From assembly GCF_008831285.2 (NCBI RefSeq), contig NC_045142.1:16123354-16187353 (forward strand): a stretch of 64,000 bases of DNA, written 5' to 3'. The notes under the pieces were generated by a model, which was not told the origin of the DNA, did not search any database, and saw nothing but the letters and a program-made list of their open reading frames with translations. Within the stretch, counting starts at the first letter, position 1; each line of letters opens with the position of its first letter. Made by a program: the position numbers and the translations under genes. Below are positions 59,529 to 64,000 of the stretch, one piece after another. This stretch comes from Nymphaea colorata (Eukaryota; Streptophyta; Magnoliopsida; Nymphaeales; Nymphaeaceae).

Positions 59529-59941
59529 CCATTTGAATCCAGAACATCCCTAGAAATCTTCATCTTCTTGGTGGTCCCTTTGTAAAGCTCCTCCAGGCTA
59601 CAAACGAGAGTCTTCTCAATTGGAGGACCTTTTCTAGGCACATTTCCTGAACCTTCTCCTCCGCCATATGATGAGAAAATATCTTCTCCAAAAACGCTTC
59701 TAGGGAACCTCCCGCCAGCACCTCGCGAACCCATATCACCCATTGCCCCAAACGGGCTTGAAAACCCAAAGAACTCGGAGAAGATATCCTCTGCACTTCT
59801 CGGATTGAATCTGAACGCGTTGGGCCCGCCAGAATCCGACGACGCCGAGAATCCAGAGGGCCCCTGCGGCGGAACCTGCCCCTTCAACCCTTCTTCGCCG
59901 AATTGATCATAGACCGCACGTTTCTGTGCGTCGCTCAAAAC
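59529..59941 (-). CDS. DnaJ/HSP40 class B chaperone, exon 2
   Basis: The acceptor ...tgtgaaag ends at 59942 and the donor GTATGTGG begins at 59528. The exon encodes residues 56-193: the end of the J domain (VLSDAQKRAVYDQFGEEGLKG), a Gly/Phe-rich linker (about residues 75-135, EDIFSEFFGFSSPFG) and the start of C-terminal domain I (IEKTLVCSLEELYKGTTKKMKISR). There is no CXXCXGXG zinc-finger region, which identifies class B. Intron 1 (60223-59942) is 282 bp and phase 0. Reading past the donor gives a short unrelated tail, supporting the splice site. Confidence 0.93.
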
Positions 59942-60223
59942 CTTTCACAATGCAATCAAAATAACTAACACACTCAAAAGGAAACACAAGACAAAAAAAA
60001 ATTGGGCATTCGAGTTTTCTTCATCACGGTTTCTCATCTCCCATCCAATAGAAACAAAAAAAGAAAAAAAAAAGAACAGACGATGTTGGGCTCCCTATAG
60101 TTTTTCCCCATTCTCTGCACAACCAGAGGTCCAGAACAGAGAATATGCGCGACCCATATACTATCTCTCGAAAGTGGATGCTTAATAAGAAGATGGACAG
60201 GTCGCGATTGTCGATTTAGGTAC

Positions 60224-60388
60224 CTCGTAGGCTTCGGATATCATCTTGAATTTGGCTTCTGCCTCCTTCTTGTTCGTGGGGTTCTTGTCGGGATGCCATT
60301 TCATGGCCAGCTTTCTGTAGGCCTTCTTGAGATCGTCGTCCTTGGCATTCCTGTCTACCTGCAGTACCTTGTAGTAGTCTACACCCAT
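60224..60388 (-). CDS. DnaJ/HSP40 class B chaperone, exon 1 (start and J domain)
   Basis: The gene is a cytosolic/nuclear type II J-domain protein that would stimulate HSP70 ATPase and deliver unfolded clients. Exon 1 starts [15 protein letters not shown], exactly where plant homologues start, and contains helix II ([17 protein letters not shown]) with the essential HPD tripeptide at residues 32-34. It ends ISEAYE before the donor GTACCT at 60223. The three exons total 165 + 413 + 442 = 1020 nt, giving 339 residues plus stop with no disruption, the usual length for the family. No signal peptide or transit peptide is seen. The gene runs from 60388 to 35881, stretched by intron 2. Whether that intron is spliced efficiently cannot be told from DNA. 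Confidence 0.94.
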
Positions 60389-60860
60389 TCTTCCTACTCT
60401 TGCTGAGCTTCCTGAGCAGACTTGCCACCGGAGGCAGATAGAACCACCCTTATGTTGCCGCAGAAGCCTCTCATGTTAACGTGTCTGTTTTGCATGTGAC
60501 AAATAATAATGGTAGCTCTTGCTTGTCCTTTTAACCACCGCTTTGTGCCCTTGTTCATGCTAAACCTTGGGGGGGACGGGAAACTGAGGTGAGTGAATTA
60601 TGTGGTTGGTAAACTTGTTCTGGTACTGGCAACGGCGGGGACTTCAACGGCTTCCAGTGTTTCCAGATGTTGATTGAAACTGGTCGATGAGATCCAGCAA
60701 GGGAATAATGATTGGTGCGATCCACCAAGGGAACGGGAATTCCAATAGTAATGGAGCCGAATTTGGAAAGTAAAAATTCAAATTTTTTTTGTGTATCTAA
60801 CTCAAGATCCCCATTAGTTCAGGGTGAGTGAGAGGCTTAAATAGGGATTTTAATGGGTCC
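60389..60860 (-). promoter_or_regulatory. DnaJ 5' UTR and promoter region with a TATA-like box
   Basis: Upstream of the ATG the first 100 bp are GC-balanced and leader-like. A TATA-like CTATTTAAG occurs at 60844-60836 on the minus strand, about 450 bp before the start codon, which would imply a long leader. I looked for nGAAnnTTCn heat-shock elements and found no convincing trimer. Confidence 0.35.
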
Positions 60861-61369
60861 AATTTCAATTGGACGTCCTTTTAATCATATATGTTTTCTT
60901 GATATTCATATATTTGGGTTTTGATGCCAATGAGGAAAAGTTATATATGAATCCAAATCCAAAATCTAATTTTATAATTAAATTTGACTGAATATAATAT
61001 TTGAATTCGCATCTCAATCTGAATCTAATTTTAAATGGTATCCGGTGGATTTTCAAGATGTGAAAGCATTGAATATAAATATTTATTTAAAACTAAATCT
61101 AATCAGAATCAAAATTTAATTATATCTTAATCTAATTGGATGTCATTTTAGATCTGGTTCTTTCTTAATTAGATCTTAAACTTTTTTACGCAACTAAGTT
61201 TTTTGAAATGGCATGGTCGGAGACTCGGATATTCGATCCAAATTAGATATATTGATACTGCTAGGTTTATGACCCAATGCTTGAAAAATATCCCAAAGCC
61301 CCCTAGTTCTTTATTAATTCAGACAATGCATGGCACAAAAATAAGTATTTACAAAATAAGTATTTACTA
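60861..61369. other. Unassigned AT-rich region upstream of the DnaJ gene
   Basis: No gene. The sequence contains many repeats of aatctaatt/aaatctaat words (for example 60955-61140), like degenerate simple sequence. Confidence 0.4.
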
Positions 61370-62079
61370 ATGCATGGAAAAGGTCGTGTCAGTAAACAGA
61401 TATTTCCATTTGAAAGTTAGTAATGAAGAATCATTACCGTAAGTAAAGGTGCGGCCATTCCCGAAACTTTCTTTTTTTAATTGTTCAAGCCTATAGTAGT
61501 GCAATTGGCAACAATATAGGTCTTTGGCGGTGAAAACTTTCAATGACACTTAAAAAAACATCAGTGAAGGTCAATAACTATTGACGATACTTAGATCACC
61601 TTAGATCACGTTAGTAGAGGTGTGCATCTATAGGGATCTGCGTCGCTGGGAGGTGGTGGGAGTTCCTACAGCGGTGAAAGTATTCACCCGTGTAGGTAAA
61701 CCTCCATCGACGCAAAGTGAACATCAAGAAATATATTATTTTTCATTTGTTTTTAGCAAAATCGTTACCAAATACATCAGTAAAAATCTCATTAGTTTTT
61801 AGTGATATTTCCGTGCTGACCTTTAGTGATGCGTAAACGTCAGTAAAAGTTTTAATTCTTGATCACTTTTGCATTTCAAGAAATGTAGTCATTAGTGACG
61901 TTATGCTTCACATCAATAGTGGTTAAATTCTTAAATTCCTCTCGTCCTTCCTTGACCGCCCATATATAATTTTACCATTCTCGCGAGTAAATCTCCACTT
62001 TATTAAAATAGATGTACGCTCCTCGCCTCCGTACTCTCTATTCTCTCATTTCCTCCTTCCCACTTGCTGAAAGTTATGC

Positions 62080-62144
<65 letters not shown>

Positions 62145-62686
62145 GCCTAATTTTTTTATGCTTCTTTTTCCTTTTAGATTATATCTTGAAAAAAATTGAT
62201 GCCAAATGCCACTCCAACTGTAGATGCTTTTATTTGTCCTGAGTTTTTTTTGTTTTCCTTTTCTTATTTCTCATTTTCATTATTCTTAGTAATTTTATTT
62301 AGTATTGTTTTTCTTTCTTTTTGCTTAAGCTGCCAACCAAATAGCCCAGGACATAAAACTCCTCCATAGAGAACAATCGCTACACAGGTTCCTTGTTTCC
62401 AGTAATTCAAAAAAAATTACAGCGGTGAAAATCTTTCCTGTTAGAGGTCTGACAGCATTTTGCAAACGCAAGCATCACGCCGCTATGAGCGTCAAAACTT
62501 TAGTGATGAAATTTTCGCGTCAGTAACATTGGCAAAAATAAAACATCAAAACCGATATCCAGTGACACTTAACCTTTCGCATTAATAAAAGTCAATCTTT
62601 ACTGGCATCTTCTCTCTGTGTCAATAAAAGTATCAATCACATTGCTTTTACTGACATTTTGCCAAAATCCCTTTCTTATAACAGTG
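61370..62686. mobile_element. CACTA-3: degenerate CACTA-like subterminal arrays
   Basis: The segment carries many tcagtaaa, cagtgaaggt, gtgacgtt and tcaataaaag words in both orientations, in two arrays (about 61540-61900 and 62420-62680), like the CACTA elements at 16.6 and 19.7 kb. The right end reads ttcttataacagtg, that is CACTGTTATAAG on the other strand. A matching left terminus was not found, so the left limit is approximate. A (CT)n(TA)n microsatellite (about 62085-62137) lies between the arrays. No transposase frame is visible. Confidence 0.5.
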
Positions 62687-64000
62687 AGTTGAATACAATA
62701 AGAAGTTGCTTATCATAGTGCCACACGATCCTAGTTAAGGCAATGGGCTCGGGACCAGGCTCGGGCCAAAAAAAAACCGGTTTGGGCAGGCTTGATTATT
62801 ATTTTTATTTATATTTAATAATAATATTTTTTTAATTATTAAAAATATATTTTATATTCAAAATTTTTAATTTTATATTTAAAAATATTTTTTTATTTTA
62901 ATCAAGTTGGGCTCGGGATCATGTATCCGGCAGCGGGTTTCAGGAGTCAGGTCAAGCTGGCCTGATGCTCAAACCGGCCCGATGCCGAGGTTTAATCCTA
63001 GTAGGGTTCCAATAAAGGAGATTGTTGTGAGGTATGCTTTCTTTTTTCATTCAAAAGAGATAATATATACAACAAGACAGCCAAAAAATAGGATGCAACC
63101 ACTTCAGCAACATGGAAGCCAGCTTCCTCACTCCGTAGCTCCGTCGCCCCCATCCCAAAGTCAGCCAACTGTGAGAAGCCTTATTATCCCTACCATCCAG
63201 ATAACTATATCAGGCCTGCCTTCAAAGTGGGGAGGTCATCCAAAATAGTCAAATTCTGAACATTCTTTTTAATTTCCTGTCATCTGCTTGGACATCTCAA
63301 GTTTTCAACAATACATGCCATGACAAGTGTGTCAGTTGGATTCCCTAAATTGTCTTAACAACAGACAGGGCAGGAGCTGGTTTGGATCAATGGATGAGGC
63401 AGGGATGGCAGGCGGCCAATTTTCATTTTGAATTTGCAGTGCGTCAAATTATTCTTGTGTAAAAGGGTGGATACCAATATACAGGTTGAAGCATTGTAGG
63501 GGTGCCACCCAAAAGCACCAAAAGTATATCTGATACCCAAAGGGGATGGGGGGAAGGGAGGAGATTTCCACCCATGTTTTGGGTGGTAGAATGAAATACT
63601 CCTTCTATCCACTCAACCAAAATTGTCCCGGACACTTGAAATAAAATCAGGAATCTAAGTAGTTCTGTGTTTTCATCACTGCCATTTCAACAATTTTGAA
63701 CTTGCAGCCATATCTTATGTTCTATTGGACAAGGAAGATACATGCCCTTTGCAAGTTTAGATTGAATTTATTGGTTGGAGAAAGCATGAAGAGAACTCGT
63801 CCCAAATCCTATAATTCAAGAGAGAATCTTATATGCTTTTTATTTTGTACTCAAAGTCCTTTAATTAAAGCATATTTCTAATAAAAAATGGGTCTAATTA
63901 TTGCATATGGCTATAACTAAGTAGAAAACACAACATATACACAATATCAAATAAAAGTCATCAAAAATTTATTTTATGCTTTAAGTTTCTTCTTCTTTCT
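62687..64000. other. Unassigned region with a GCTCGGG-rich repeat
   Basis: 62740-62990 has gggctcgggaccaggctcgg and caagttgggctcgggatc around a low-complexity TTTATATTTAA core, resembling a dispersed AT-core repeat with GC-rich ends. From 63010 to the end there is no recognisable gene; open frames of up to 113 codons have no domain. Confidence 0.4.

Noticed and set aside
1-64000. Search for CRISPR arrays, bacterial operons or a novel defence-like system
   Set aside because: The DNA is plant nuclear; regular repeats found are microsatellites, tandem duplications or transposon subterminal arrays, and no non-transposon multi-gene cluster is present.

Overview
This is nuclear DNA of a flowering plant (or at least a seed plant). 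The evidence is spliced genes with GT-AG introns, a plant-specific CCCH zinc-finger/ankyrin gene, Ty1/copia and Ty3/gypsy retrotransposons with plant tRNA-Met primer sites, CACTA-type DNA transposons and many (TA)n/(GA)n microsatellites. I cannot name the species. Only two host genes are recognisable in 64 kb, both on the minus strand, and both are much GC-richer than their surroundings. Most of the rest is transposon-derived or unassigned AT-rich DNA.

Layout. 1-2735: a decayed plus-strand copia element ending in a complete 384-bp LTR. It sits inside the integrase region of an older minus-strand copia element (2736-5066). 7322-9805: an RR-TZF (CCCH + ankyrin) protein gene with an intronless reading frame and one intron in its 5' leader; a tandemly duplicated ~90-bp block lies upstream. 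10.5-16.6 kb: mostly unassigned, with a GC-rich island near 12.06-12.4 kb. 16629-19001: a complete non-coding CACTA element with a 3-bp target duplication. A second CACTA end lies at 19736 and a related array at 61.5-62.7 kb. 20.3-34.3 kb: dispersed repeats, tandem repeats, a decayed minus-strand copia pol with LTR (about 23.2-25.3 kb) and a gypsy-like LTR near 28 kb. 31.47-32.9 kb: a triplicated segment.

35881-60388: one class B DnaJ/HSP40 gene of three exons that join in frame to 339 residues. Its second intron is about 23.2 kb and is packed with nested retrotransposons. An old minus-strand copia (E) holds a gag-less copia (A, 37415-41738, TSD TACAT) in its LTR and another copia (D, 42726-48066) in its reverse transcriptase. 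A gypsy fragment (G) is split by a young, nearly intact copia (B, 51346-56500, TSD GGGGA), and a truncated copia fragment (F) follows. Removing these would leave an intron of roughly 1.7 kb.

The two host genes have no obvious joint function; both families are commonly linked to stress biology, but this window does not show co-regulation. I saw no bacterial-type system, CRISPR array, rRNA or convincing tRNA. The most notable structure is the intact-looking chaperone gene stretched over 24.5 kb by layered retrotransposon insertions.
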